DNA from: CAG-217 sp963642245
GTDB lineage: Bacteria; Bacillota; Clostridia; Oscillospirales; Acutalibacteraceae
Reading direction: 5' to 3'
DNA length: 64,000 nt
Assembly: GCA_963642245.1 (NCBI GenBank)
Contig: CAVIFY010000001.1
Coordinates: forward strand, 1 to 64,000
The notes under the pieces were generated by a model. The model did no database searches and was not told the DNA's origin. It was given only the letters and a program-made list of their open reading frames with translations. Each line of letters opens with the position of its first letter. The first letter of the stretch is position 1. The position numbers were made by a program, and so were the translations under genes. Shown piece by piece: positions 51,046-58,465 of the stretch.

Positions 51046-52323
51046 ATGATTATTTTTCTTACCAAGCTGATTACCAAGGTGATGAACCTGCTGGGCTACG
51101 GGGCTACCACCCTGCCCGGGCGCATTGCGCTGTTCTTTAAGCGGGATATTTTGGCCAAGCTGTCCAAGGGGGTCAAGGTGATCGTGATCACCGGAACCAA
51201 CGGCAAGACCACCTCTGCCCGCATTGTGGAGGAGGGGCTGAAAGAGGCGGGCAAGTCCTACTTTATCAACCGCTCCGGCGCCAATCTGATCACCGGTATC
51301 ACCACTTCGTTTATTATGAACTCCACCAACAGCGGCAAGTGCACCAAGGAGTACGCGGTCATTGAGTGCGACGAAAACGCCTTTCGCACCGTCAGCAAGT
51401 ACCTGAAAGCCCGGGTGGTGCTGGTGACCAATGTGTTCCGCGACCAGCTGGATCGGTACGGCGAGGTGTCGCACACTCTGTCCGCCATTCAGGAGTCGGT
51501 GAACAATCTGCCGGAGGCCACCTTGGTGATCAACGGCGACTGCTCCCTGACCAATACCCTAAAGCGGGAGAACACGGTGACCTACGGGGTCAGCGTGCCC
51601 CTGGACCAAACCTCCGCCGTGCGGGACGGCACCCGCTGTATCCACTGCAAGCACCAGTTGGAATATGACTACTTTACCTATGCCCACCTGGGCAAGTACC
51701 GCTGTCCCGGCTGCGGCTATTGCCGTGAGACCCCGGATTATAATGTGACGGATATTGTGGAGACCACCCCGGACAGCAGTACCGTTATGCTAAACGGCAC
51801 CACACCGGTGAAGATCAACCTGGGCGGCGTGTACAATATCTATAACGGTATCGGCGCCTTGGCCGCTTTGGTGAGCCTGGGCATTGAACGGGAGACGGCG
51901 CTCCACGCGCTGGAACGCTTTAGCGGCGCCTTTGGCCGAATGGAGAAGTTCGGCAATGTGCGGATGATTTTGGTAAAGAACCCGGCGGGCCTGACCCAAA
52001 CCTGCAACTACATCAGCCAGTTTAAGGGCGACAAGACGGTGATCTTCTGCCTGAACGACAATGCGGCGGACGGTAGGGACATCAGCTGGATCTGGGACGC
52101 GGATATTCAGGCGGACGGCAAGATCTACGCTGCCGGCAAGCGCAGCGGCGATATGGCCCTGCGGCTGAAATACAGCGGTATGGACGCGGAGATTACAGAC
52201 GATGTGTTGCAAACGGTGCTCCGGTGCAAGGGCGATGTGTTTGTGGTGCCCACCTATACGGCAATGATGGCTATGCGGCCTAAGTTTGCGGAGCATTTCG
52301 GCAAGGAGGCGTTTTGGAAATGA
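51046..52323 (+). CDS. murT: Lipid II isoglutaminyl synthase, MurT subunit (Mur ligase family)
   Basis: ATG 51046 gives 425 residues; GTG 51028 is an in-frame alternative, and neither has a clear ribosome site. The Mur-ligase centre has VIVITGTNGKTTSARIVEEG and ECDENAFRTVSKYL. A four-cysteine zinc ribbon (CIHCKH ... CPGCGYCR) is inserted, as in MurT. The C-terminal domain contains FGRMEKFGNVRMILVKNPAG. MurT with GatD amidates the D-Glu of the peptidoglycan stem in lipid II. Its stop overlaps the gatD start by ATGA. Confidence 0.93.
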   Translation: MIIFLTKLITKVMNLLGYGATTLPGRIALFFKRDILAKLSKGVKVIVITGTNGKTTSARIVEEGLKEAGKSYFINRSGANLITGITTSFIMNSTNSGKCTKEYAVIECDENAFRTVSKYLKARVVLVTNVFRDQLDRYGEVSHTLSAIQESVNNLPEATLVINGDCSLTNTLKRENTVTYGVSVPLDQTSAVRDGTRCIHCKHQLEYDYFTYAHLGKYRCPGCGYCRETPDYNVTDIVETTPDSSTVMLNGTTPVKINLGGVYNIYNGIGALAALVSLGIERETALHALERFSGAFGRMEKFGNVRMILVKNPAGLTQTCNYISQFKGDKTVIFCLNDNAADGRDISWIWDADIQADGKIYAAGKRSGDMALRLKYSGMDAEITDDVLQTVLRCKGDVFVVPTYTAMMAMRPKFAEHFGKEAFWK

Positions 52324-53060
52324 GAATTGCGCATTTGTACCCGGACCTGCTGAACCTGTACGGTGATCGAGGCAATATTATGTGCCTGCAATATCGCTGT
52401 CGGCAGCGGGGGATCCAGGTGACGGTAGACGAGATCTCCGTAGGCGACCCCTTTGACCATACCAAGTACGATCTGCTGTTTATCGGCGGTGGCCAGGACT
52501 TTGAGCAGGAGGTGCTGCTGGAGGACCTGCACCGGGGCAAGGACGAGGAAATTCGCCGAGCGGTGGCGGACGGCACCGTGGTGCTGGCCATTTGCGGCGG
52601 CTACCAAATGCTGGGCAAGTATTACCAGACTTATACCGGCGAGCGGCTGGATTATATCGGCGCGGTGGACTTCTATACCGTAGGCGAAAAAGAGCGGCTC
52701 ATCGGCAATTACGCCTTTGATACGGAATTCGGCCGGGTGATCGGGTTTGAGAACCACTCCGGGCGTACCTACCTGGGCAAGGGCGTGGCGCCCCTGGGCA
52801 AAATGGTGTCCGGCTACGGCAATAACGGCCAGGACGGCACCGAGGGCGTGCACTATAAAAACACATTCTGCACCTATTCTCACGGTCCGGTACTGCCCAA
52901 GAACCCGGCTTTGGCAGACAAGCTGATTGAGACGGCTATGCGCCGCCGGGACCCGGGCTTTACCCTGACCCCGCTTGACGACAGCGCCGAGGACTTTGCC
53001 CGCGATCAGGTGGAGCGGCTGTATATCCACCAGCAAAGCGGCAAAAAGCACAAAAAATAA
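52320..53060 (+). CDS. gatD: Lipid II isoglutaminyl synthase, GatD glutamine amidotransferase subunit
   Basis: ATG 52320 after AAGGAGG (10 bases) gives 246 residues; TTG 52314 is in frame but too close to the ribosome site. The class I glutaminase fold shows IAHLYPDLLNLYGDRGNIMC, LLFIGGGQDFEQEVLLEDL, the nucleophile Cys in LAICGGYQMLGKYY, and the catalytic His in YSHGPVLPKNPALAD. It supplies ammonia to MurT. The C-terminus is a Lys-rich tail. Confidence 0.94.
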   Translation: MRIAHLYPDLLNLYGDRGNIMCLQYRCRQRGIQVTVDEISVGDPFDHTKYDLLFIGGGQDFEQEVLLEDLHRGKDEEIRRAVADGTVVLAICGGYQMLGKYYQTYTGERLDYIGAVDFYTVGEKERLIGNYAFDTEFGRVIGFENHSGRTYLGKGVAPLGKMVSGYGNNGQDGTEGVHYKNTFCTYSHGPVLPKNPALADKLIETAMRRRDPGFTLTPLDDSAEDFARDQVERLYIHQQSGKKHKK

Positions 53061-53064
53061 GCAG

Positions 53065-53103
53065 AAATACCGCATTTGCTCCCGGGCAGGTGCGGCATTT
53101 TTG
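53065..53103 (+). terminator. Rho-independent terminator after gatD
   Basis: A stem of about 10 bp with one mismatch (53065-53074 with 53091-53100) is followed by a short T run. Confidence 0.7.
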
Positions 53104-53142
53104 ATTTTGCCCGGCAAATGGCAGAAAATTTGAAAATTTTTC

Positions 53143-53171
53143 TTGCTTTTTTGCACCGGGCGTGCTATTAT
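53143..53171 (+). promoter_or_regulatory. Sigma-A promoter for rpsB-tsf
   Basis: TTGCTT (53143-53148), a 17-base spacer and TATTAT (53166-53171), with TGC just before the -10 box. Transcription would start near 53178, leaving a leader of about 140 bases. Confidence 0.8.
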
Positions 53172-53177
53172 ATTACG

Positions 53178-53317
53178 GCATTCGTGTGGTATATATAAAT
53201 TTATAAATATATGCAATGCACGGAATACGCACACCGCTGCGGTCTGCCCCTGGTGCTATGTACGGGGCGTTGCCATGCCGCACGGTGGAGGATCAACCTA
53301 AAGGAGGAACTTAAATT
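53178..53317 (+). promoter_or_regulatory. Structured 5' leader of rpsB, candidate ribosomal-protein autoregulatory RNA
   Basis: The leader contains a long hairpin. CACCG (53232-53236) pairs with CGGTG (53283-53287), GCGG (53239-53242) with CCGC (53278-53281), and an apical GCCCC/GGGGC stem (53246-53250, 53264-53268) closes a 13-base loop. AAAGGAGG follows. Leaders of S2 operons are known autoregulatory sites in several bacteria, so S2 binding is a reasonable guess here. Confidence 0.5.
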
Positions 53318-54100
53318 ATGGCAAATGTAGTTTCTATGAAGCAGCTGCTGGAAGCAGGCGTGCACTTCGGTCACCAGACCAGAAGATGGAACCCCAAAAT
53401 GGCGGAGTATATCTTCACCGAGCGTAACGGTATCTACATTATTGACTTGCAGAAGACCGTGAAGAAGCTGGACGAGGCTTACAAGTTCGTTCACGATGTG
53501 GCTGCCGATGGCGGCGAGATCATCTTCGTAGGCACCAAAAAGCAGGCCCAGGAGTCCATTAAGGAAGAGGCTGAGCGCTGCGGTATGCCTTATGTAAACG
53601 CACGCTGGCTGGGCGGTATGCTCACCAACTTTAAGACCATTCGCGGCCGTGTGGCTCGTCTGGCACAGCTGAAGGCTATGGCTGAGGATGGCACCTTTGA
53701 TATGCTGCCCAAGAAGGAAGTAGCCGGTCTGGAGCTGGAGATCGAAAAGCTGGAGAAGTACCTGGGCGGTATCACCGAGATGAAGAAGATCCCGCAGGCT
53801 ATGTTCATCGTTGACCCCCGCAAGGAGCGCATCGCTGTATCTGAGGCCATCAAGCTGGGCCTGCCCATCGTGGCTATCGTTGATACCAACTGCGATCCTG
53901 ACGAGATCGACTATGTGATCCCCGGCAACGACGACGCTATCCGTGCGGTTAAGCTGATCGCCGGTGCAATGGCTAACGCTGTGATCGAGGGCCGTGACGG
54001 TAAGGACACTGCCGACGAGGCTGCCGAGGCTCCCGCTGCCGAGAAGAAGCCGGCAAAGAAGCCCGCAAAGAAAGCTGACAAGGCTGACAAAGCAGAGTAA
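53318..54100 (+). CDS. rpsB: 30S ribosomal protein S2
   Basis: The 260-residue protein shows the S2 hallmarks VVSMKQLLEAGVHFGHQTRR, WNPKMAEYIFTERNGIYIID, FVGTKKQAQESIKEEAERC and VNARWLGGMLTNFKTIRGRV. PQAMFIVDPRKERIAVSEAI also matches. A Lys/Ala-rich C-terminal tail (EKKPAKKPAKKADKADKAE) extends the usual end. AAAGGAGG precedes the ATG. It is co-transcribed with tsf, the near-universal pairing. Confidence 0.98.
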   Translation: MANVVSMKQLLEAGVHFGHQTRRWNPKMAEYIFTERNGIYIIDLQKTVKKLDEAYKFVHDVAADGGEIIFVGTKKQAQESIKEEAERCGMPYVNARWLGGMLTNFKTIRGRVARLAQLKAMAEDGTFDMLPKKEVAGLELEIEKLEKYLGGITEMKKIPQAMFIVDPRKERIAVSEAIKLGLPIVAIVDTNCDPDEIDYVIPGNDDAIRAVKLIAGAMANAVIEGRDGKDTADEAAEAPAAEKKPAKKPAKKADKADKAE

Positions 54101-54143
54101 TTCTGCCGATAGATTTTAGACTGAATTCAAGGAGGAACACACA

Positions 54144-55079
54144 ATGGCATTTACCGCTATGGATGTTAAGGCGCTGCGTGAAAAGACCGGCGTTGGTATG
54201 ATGGAATGCAAAAAGGCATTGACCGAAGCAGACGGCGACATGGATAAGGCAATCGACTTCCTGCGTGAGCGGGGTCTGGCTGCTGCCGAGAAGAAGTCCG
54301 CCCGTATCGCTGCCGAGGGCGTTGTGTACACTTATTATGACGAGGCTGCCAAGAAGGCTGTCACCGTTGAGGTCAACTCTGAGACCGACTTTGTTGCCAA
54401 GAACGACAAGTTCATGGACTTTGTTAAGGGCGTGGCTCGCACCATTATTGCTACCGCTCCCGCTGATGTGGAGGCGCTGTGCGCTACCGCTTATGACGGC
54501 ACCGATCGCACCGTGACCGAGACGCTGAACGACCTGATCCTGGCTATCGGTGAGAACATGAAGATCCGTCGCTTTGAGGTGATGGACGGCGTTGTGGCTA
54601 CCTACATTCACGCCGGCGGTTCCGTAGGCGTTATGGTTGGCTTTGATGTGGCTGACGAGAGCAAGGCCGCTACCGACGAGTTCAAGGTAATGGGTAAGGA
54701 TGTGGCTATGCAGATCGCCGCTATGAGCCCCTCTTATCTGGATGAGGCGTCCGTTCCCGCTGAGGTGATCGAGCACGAGAAGGGTATTCTTTCCGCACAG
54801 CTGAAAGAGGATCCCAAGATGGCTAACAAGCCGGAGCAGGTGCTGGAGAAGATCGCTGCCGGTAAGCTGGGCAAGTTCTACAAGGAGAACTGCCTGGTAG
54901 ACCAGGAGTTCGTAAAGGCCGAGAACCACGAGAATGTACAGACCTACATCAACAATGTGGCTAAGGCGCTGGGCACGGAGATCAAGTGCACCGGTTTCGT
55001 GCGTATGATGAAGGGCGAGGGCCTGGAAAAGCGCGAGGAGAACTTCGCTGAGGAAATCGCAAAGCAGATCAACGGCTAA
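54144..55079 (+). CDS. tsf: Translation elongation factor Ts
   Basis: The 311-residue nucleotide-exchange factor for EF-Tu has the N-terminal UBA-like domain (KALREKTGVGMMECKKALTE, DMDKAIDFLRERGLA). The exchange-domain signature VEVNSETDFVAKNDKFMDFV follows, then the C-terminal repeat. It starts 43 bases after rpsB behind AAGGAGG and is followed by a strong terminator, so pyrH is not in the same transcript here. Confidence 0.98.
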   Translation: MAFTAMDVKALREKTGVGMMECKKALTEADGDMDKAIDFLRERGLAAAEKKSARIAAEGVVYTYYDEAAKKAVTVEVNSETDFVAKNDKFMDFVKGVARTIIATAPADVEALCATAYDGTDRTVTETLNDLILAIGENMKIRRFEVMDGVVATYIHAGGSVGVMVGFDVADESKAATDEFKVMGKDVAMQIAAMSPSYLDEASVPAEVIEHEKGILSAQLKEDPKMANKPEQVLEKIAAGKLGKFYKENCLVDQEFVKAENHENVQTYINNVAKALGTEIKCTGFVRMMKGEGLEKREENFAEEIAKQING

Positions 55080-55113
55080 TCGAAATTTCAAATAAAATTT
55101 CATAACCGATCAC

Positions 55114-55152
55114 AACCCGTTAAAACGCACTGTTTTAGCGGGTTTATTTTTT
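55114..55152 (+). terminator. Strong rho-independent terminator after tsf
   Basis: A 13-bp stem with one G-U pair (55114-55126 with 55132-55144) is followed by a long T-rich run. It isolates rpsB-tsf from the accessory DNA beyond. Confidence 0.9.
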
Positions 55153-55309
55153 ATATTTTCTATTACGAATATCGGTGATTTGCACCAAATTTCGTATTAC
55201 TTCTTTATGAAGTGCACCTTAGGGAACCGCTCTTTTTGTTAAAACCATTGTCTCATTTTACTTTGATGTGCTTGACGAATTAATCGGAAAGGGTTATGAT
55301 GATGAGGAA

Positions 55310-55933
55310 AAGGCACAGCGGAGAATTTATATTATCCGTCAGGTTCCGTAAACGATGCTTACGGCAATACAACCAAGTCAAACAACACCCTGAACAATCC
55401 GTATCAGTTTTTGAAAGTGCATATGATGCAGGCAAAATCACGGGTGATATGATAAGTGTATTTGTATCAATGTTTGAAATAGTACAAGGTATAACCGAAC
55501 TTGGTGGAAGTATTGCTATTACAACGGCTGGTGTAGCTGCAACAGCAACAGGCCCGGTGCTCTTGTGGGAGTGCCTGCTAGTGTGGTATCTGTAGAAGGT
55601 GTTGCAGTTGGTACTGCCACAGCTACTCTCGGTGCTACTGCTATGCTAAGCAGTCTGCAAAATCTGTATGATGATCTGCAGAATTATAATAGTAGTAGAA
55701 AAACTGATCCAAGTAAAAGTGAAAGTCCCATTTGGAAAAGTTTTGATAATGTCAAAGGTTCAGATCGCAAAACAAGTGGAACTGGTAAAAACAAACGATA
55801 TTATGAATGAGACAATACTCATAACGATATTGAAGTTTATGATAAAAATGGTAAACATTTAGGTTCTATGGATCCAACTACTGGTGAAATGTATAAACCT
55901 GTAGTCCCTGGAAGAACTATTACAATTAATTAA
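55310..55933 (+). pseudogene. Decayed RHS-type polymorphic toxin with colicin E3-like ribonuclease tail
   Basis: Pieces of one former protein appear in three frames. First is an RHS/YD-type fragment (YYPSGSVNDAYGNTT, NTLNNPYQF). Next is a pre-toxin linker (YDAGKITGDMISVFVSMFEI, then, after a frameshift near 55565, GVPASVVSVEGVAVGTATA). Last is a toxin end: GSDRKTSGTGKNKRYYE, TGA at 55808-55810, then DNTHNDIEVYDKNGKHLGSM and DPTTGEMYKPVVPGRTITIN. The tail aligns by eye with the colicin E3 16S rRNA nuclease (YEWDSQHGELEGY...). The Asp, His and Glu catalytic positions and the later Arg are kept, but the Trp codon is TGA. The region is visibly AT-rich against its neighbours, pointing to acquired DNA. 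Non-functional as read. Confidence 0.75.
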
Positions 55934-55944
55934 TCGGAGATGCT

Positions 55945-56235
55945 ATGATGTGTTGTGAAATGATGGAATATTTTCTAAATAATAATGAATCAAACAAAAT
56001 CATTCAATATTCCGATAGATTTGATGAATATGGAATCGTTGTTCATGATGGAGGAAATTCTTCAATCATAATAAATTATTGTCCTTGGTGTGGTAAAGAA
56101 TTGCCAAAGTCCAAACGAGATAAATGGTTTGATGCATTAGAAAAACTTGGTTTTATAAATCCATTAGAAGAAGATATCCCAATAGAGTTTAAAAGTAATC
56201 TTTGGTGGAATAAAAATGATATTAGGGATAATTAA
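55945..56235 (+). CDS. Immunity-type protein, DUF6980-like (orphan partner of the toxin remnant)
   Basis: The 96-residue protein starts MMCCEMMEYF (ATG 55945 or 55948) after CGGAGA. It contains CC near the N-terminus, FDEYGIVVHDGG, then IIINYCPWCGKELPKSKRDKWFDA and a Trp-rich end (NLWWNKND). This pattern matches a small family of one-domain proteins found downstream of polymorphic toxins, which I recall as DUF6980. The CPWCG pair may bind zinc. It begins 11 bases after the dead toxin's end, the place expected for a cognate immunity gene. Family assignment is by motif memory only. Confidence 0.65.
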   Translation: MMCCEMMEYFLNNNESNKIIQYSDRFDEYGIVVHDGGNSSIIINYCPWCGKELPKSKRDKWFDALEKLGFINPLEEDIPIEFKSNLWWNKNDIRDN

Positions 56236-56255
56236 TTGCTATAGTTAAAAAATAG

Positions 56256-56284
56256 AGCAGAGTGGTAACCACTCTGCTTTTACT
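56256..56284 (+). terminator. Terminator after the immunity gene
   Basis: A perfect 10-bp stem (56256-56265 with 56269-56278) has a three-base loop and a T-rich tail. Confidence 0.8.
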
Positions 56285-56293
56285 TTAAGAATC

Positions 56294-56326
56294 AAAAGCG
56301 CCCGGTTTGCACCGAGCGCTTTTTTG
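56294..56326. terminator. Second hairpin terminator, likely for the minus-strand membrane protein
   Basis: A stem of about 12 bp with one mismatch (from 56294 to 56321) has A-rich bases on the left and six T on the right. It probably ends the minus-strand gene and backs up the preceding terminator. Confidence 0.75.
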
Positions 56327-56339
56327 TTCTATTCTTGTC

Positions 56340-56693
56340 TTATTCCTCTACAATAAAGGGATTGGAAGAGAAGCCCATGATGATGTGGGTCAGGCCGGAG
56401 AAGAACAGGTTGAGAATACCCATGCCTACGCCAAAACCGTAGCACTTGGCCGTTTTAATGGACAGCTTGATGAGAAAGATAATGTCCGCAATAGGTACGA
56501 TGATCCAAAAGCCCTTGTACCATTTGCCGCCGGTGACTGCGTCTACCAGTACAAAGAAGTTGAACACGGGAATAATGGCCAGAATGGCAGGCTTGCCGGC
56601 TTTCTTAAACATTTTCAGGTTGCCGATGATCAGCAGAATGTACCAAATGGCGGACATAACGCCGATCAAGATGGTGGGATTTGCAGTGTTCAT
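56340..56693 (-). CDS. DUF5684-family small membrane protein
   Basis: ATG 56693 with AGGAGG upstream on the minus strand gives 117 residues; a longer reading to 56768 lacks a ribosome site. Four hydrophobic segments are visible (IGVMSAIWYILLIIGN, ILAIIPVFNFFVLVDAV, FWIIVPIADIIFLIKLSI, MGILNLFFSGLTHIIMGF). They are joined by MFKKAGKPA and TAKCYGFG, the DUF5684 layout. Function is unknown. It is a single-gene unit between two terminators. Confidence 0.75.
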   Translation of the reverse strand: MNTANPTILIGVMSAIWYILLIIGNLKMFKKAGKPAILAIIPVFNFFVLVDAVTGGKWYKGFWIIVPIADIIFLIKLSIKTAKCYGFGVGMGILNLFFSGLTHIIMGFSSNPFIVEE

Positions 56694-56874
56694 TGTAATA
56701 TGCCTCCTAAAACTTTTCGATTTATGATACAAGATTATTTGCACGGTGTCAATGCGGTTTTTATACAAATTTTGCCAAATGTTCTAAAATTGCCCGCCAC
56801 GCATAATCGGGGGCAAAAGTCAAGACTTGTACTTTCTGCCGATTTATGGTATGTAGTATAATGAGGTGATTTTT

Positions 56875-57741
56875 GTGTTTTTTGAGAAAGAAAGTCAGAC
56901 CGCAGGTATGTGCGCCTTTTTGCGTGCCCACCATCTGCGCACCAATTCGTTTTCCGTCTTTGACGACCCGATGTGTCGGGCGTTGCCCGGGGAGCTGTAC
57001 GATCAGGTGTATGGCGCCATTGCAAAAGGGCAGTCCTTTTTTGGCGGAGAAAAGGGGAGCACGGACGCAGTGATCAACGCCTGCCTGGCAGGGGAAGTGG
57101 TGGCGCGCACAGCGTTCCAACAGAACCGTTTGCACACCGCCGTGGGGCTGGGTGCGCGGCAGGTGGTGCAGCTGGGCGCCGGGCTGGATTTTACCGGCTA
57201 CGGTCAAGGCAGTTTGCCCCGCCCGGTGTGTATTTTTGAGGTGGATAGCGCCCCGGTGCTGGCACAAAAGACGGCGCTGCTGGCGCAAATGCCAACGGCG
57301 TACCCAAGGGTGCCGGTGGTAGGCGACTTGGGGGGCGAGGACTGGGCAAATCGGCTGGTGGGTGCCGGTTTTTGCCCCTGGAAACAGGCGTATATCGCCA
57401 TGCTTGGACTGACCCAATATTTGGACGCTGTGACCTTTGACCGGCTGGTACGGTATATATCTTTACTGGCGGCACCGGGCAGCACGCTGGTACTGGACTG
57501 GGATCGCCCTGCTGCAAAGACCCGGGCGCTGGCAGCGGCCGCAGGTGCACCGATGGGGCAGGCAGTGGACTTGTCCCAAGTGATCGAGAGCCTGCGCCGC
57601 CACGGCTTTTTGATCTACGAGCAAATGGGACCACAGGAGATCCAACGCACCTACTTGCAGCGGTATAATCAGATTTACCCGGAAAAGCCCTTGGGCTTGC
57701 CCGGCACGACGGAATTTATCTTGGCGGTGCGGCGGGCGTAA
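56875..57741 (+). CDS. Class I SAM-dependent methyltransferase, LCMT/TIGR00027 type
   Basis: The likely start is GTG 56875, 5 bases after GAGGTGA; GTG 56866 overlaps that site. The 288-residue protein has MCAFLRAHHLRTNSFSVFDD, then RTAFQQNRLHTAVGLGARQV and the SAM-binding VVQLGAGLDFTGYGQG. CIFEVDSAPVLAQKTALL and YIAMLGLTQYLDAVTFDRLV follow. This is the leucine carboxyl methyltransferase-like family, which in bacteria often modifies small molecules or O-sites in secondary metabolites. Substrate unknown, and no partner gene is adjacent. Confidence 0.82.
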   Translation: MFFEKESQTAGMCAFLRAHHLRTNSFSVFDDPMCRALPGELYDQVYGAIAKGQSFFGGEKGSTDAVINACLAGEVVARTAFQQNRLHTAVGLGARQVVQLGAGLDFTGYGQGSLPRPVCIFEVDSAPVLAQKTALLAQMPTAYPRVPVVGDLGGEDWANRLVGAGFCPWKQAYIAMLGLTQYLDAVTFDRLVRYISLLAAPGSTLVLDWDRPAAKTRALAAAAGAPMGQAVDLSQVIESLRRHGFLIYEQMGPQEIQRTYLQRYNQIYPEKPLGLPGTTEFILAVRRA

Positions 57742-57744
57742 CGG

Positions 57745-57773
57745 TTGCAACCGGCGGTAAAATATGGTAAAGT
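57745..57773 (+). promoter_or_regulatory. Sigma-A promoter for the SGNH hydrolase gene
   Basis: TTGCAA (57745-57750), 17 bases and TAAAGT (57768-57773) begin four bases after the methyltransferase stop and lie about 28 bases before the hydrolase start. Confidence 0.62.
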
Positions 57774-57801
57774 AGAAATATATAATATTTTGGAGGCGCC
57801 T

Positions 57802-58437
57802 ATGATCCGCATAGATAACCACAGCCGGGTGCTGTTTTTAGGGGACAGCATTACGGACATTAAATTTAATCGCCGCTTTGCCCGCCAGCTGAAAGGGCCG
57901 CGCATTTATGCCTTGCAGGTGGGCAAGACCATTCAGCGCCGCTGCCCCGGGGCACAGGTGTTTTACCGTGGCGTGGCCAGTGATCGGGCCTACCTGGTCT
58001 ATGATCGGCTGACCCGGGACTGTATTGACTTAAAGCCCAATGTGGTGATCTTCCTGATCGGCGTGAATGACGCTTGGGAGCAGTATGTGCCGGAGCAGTA
58101 CCCGCCCTTGCGGCGGCCCTTGCAGCCCCATTTGGATGAGATCTATCGCCGCCTGCACGCAGAGCTGGATGATGTGCAAATTCTCTATTTATCGCCGTTT
58201 TTGATCGACACTATGCCGGAGAAGTACCCCTTTCACCGGGTGCTGGACGATTTTAAGGCGCAGTTGGATCGCACGGCTTTGGCAAACGGTGCCCAGGTGC
58301 TGGATCTGCAACAAATGTTCAACGCCGCCCAGCAGCAGTACCCGCCGAAAATGCTGTCCACCGACGGCGTGCACCCCACCAATCTGGGGCACCGACTGAT
58401 GGCGGACGCAGTGCTGGAGCAGTTGTCCTTCGGATAA
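57802..58437 (+). CDS. SGNH/GDSL-type esterase
   Basis: ATG 57802 with TGGAGG six bases upstream gives 211 residues. The four SGNH blocks are visible: VLFLGDSITD with the catalytic Ser, GVASDRAYLVYDRL, NVVIFLIGVNDAWEQY with the oxyanion Asn, and STDGVHPTNLGHRLMAD with the Asp and His. There is no signal peptide. The family hydrolyses acyl or acetyl esters, and cytosolic members may deacetylate imported sugars. No cognate glycoside hydrolase is next to it. Confidence 0.87.
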   Translation: MIRIDNHSRVLFLGDSITDIKFNRRFARQLKGPRIYALQVGKTIQRRCPGAQVFYRGVASDRAYLVYDRLTRDCIDLKPNVVIFLIGVNDAWEQYVPEQYPPLRRPLQPHLDEIYRRLHAELDDVQILYLSPFLIDTMPEKYPFHRVLDDFKAQLDRTALANGAQVLDLQQMFNAAQQQYPPKMLSTDGVHPTNLGHRLMADAVLEQLSFG

Positions 58438-58465
58438 AATCTATAAAAAGAAAGAGGAAAAAACA

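Noticed and set aside
55808..55810. TGA in the toxin tail read as recoded Trp or selenocysteine
   Set aside because: Clostridia use TGA as stop, the aligned residue is Trp rather than Cys, and upstream frameshifts show that the gene is decayed anyway.
56857..56862. TATAAT as promoter of the methyltransferase gene
   Set aside because: It abuts the ribosome site, so a transcript would start after it, and the -35 match is poor.
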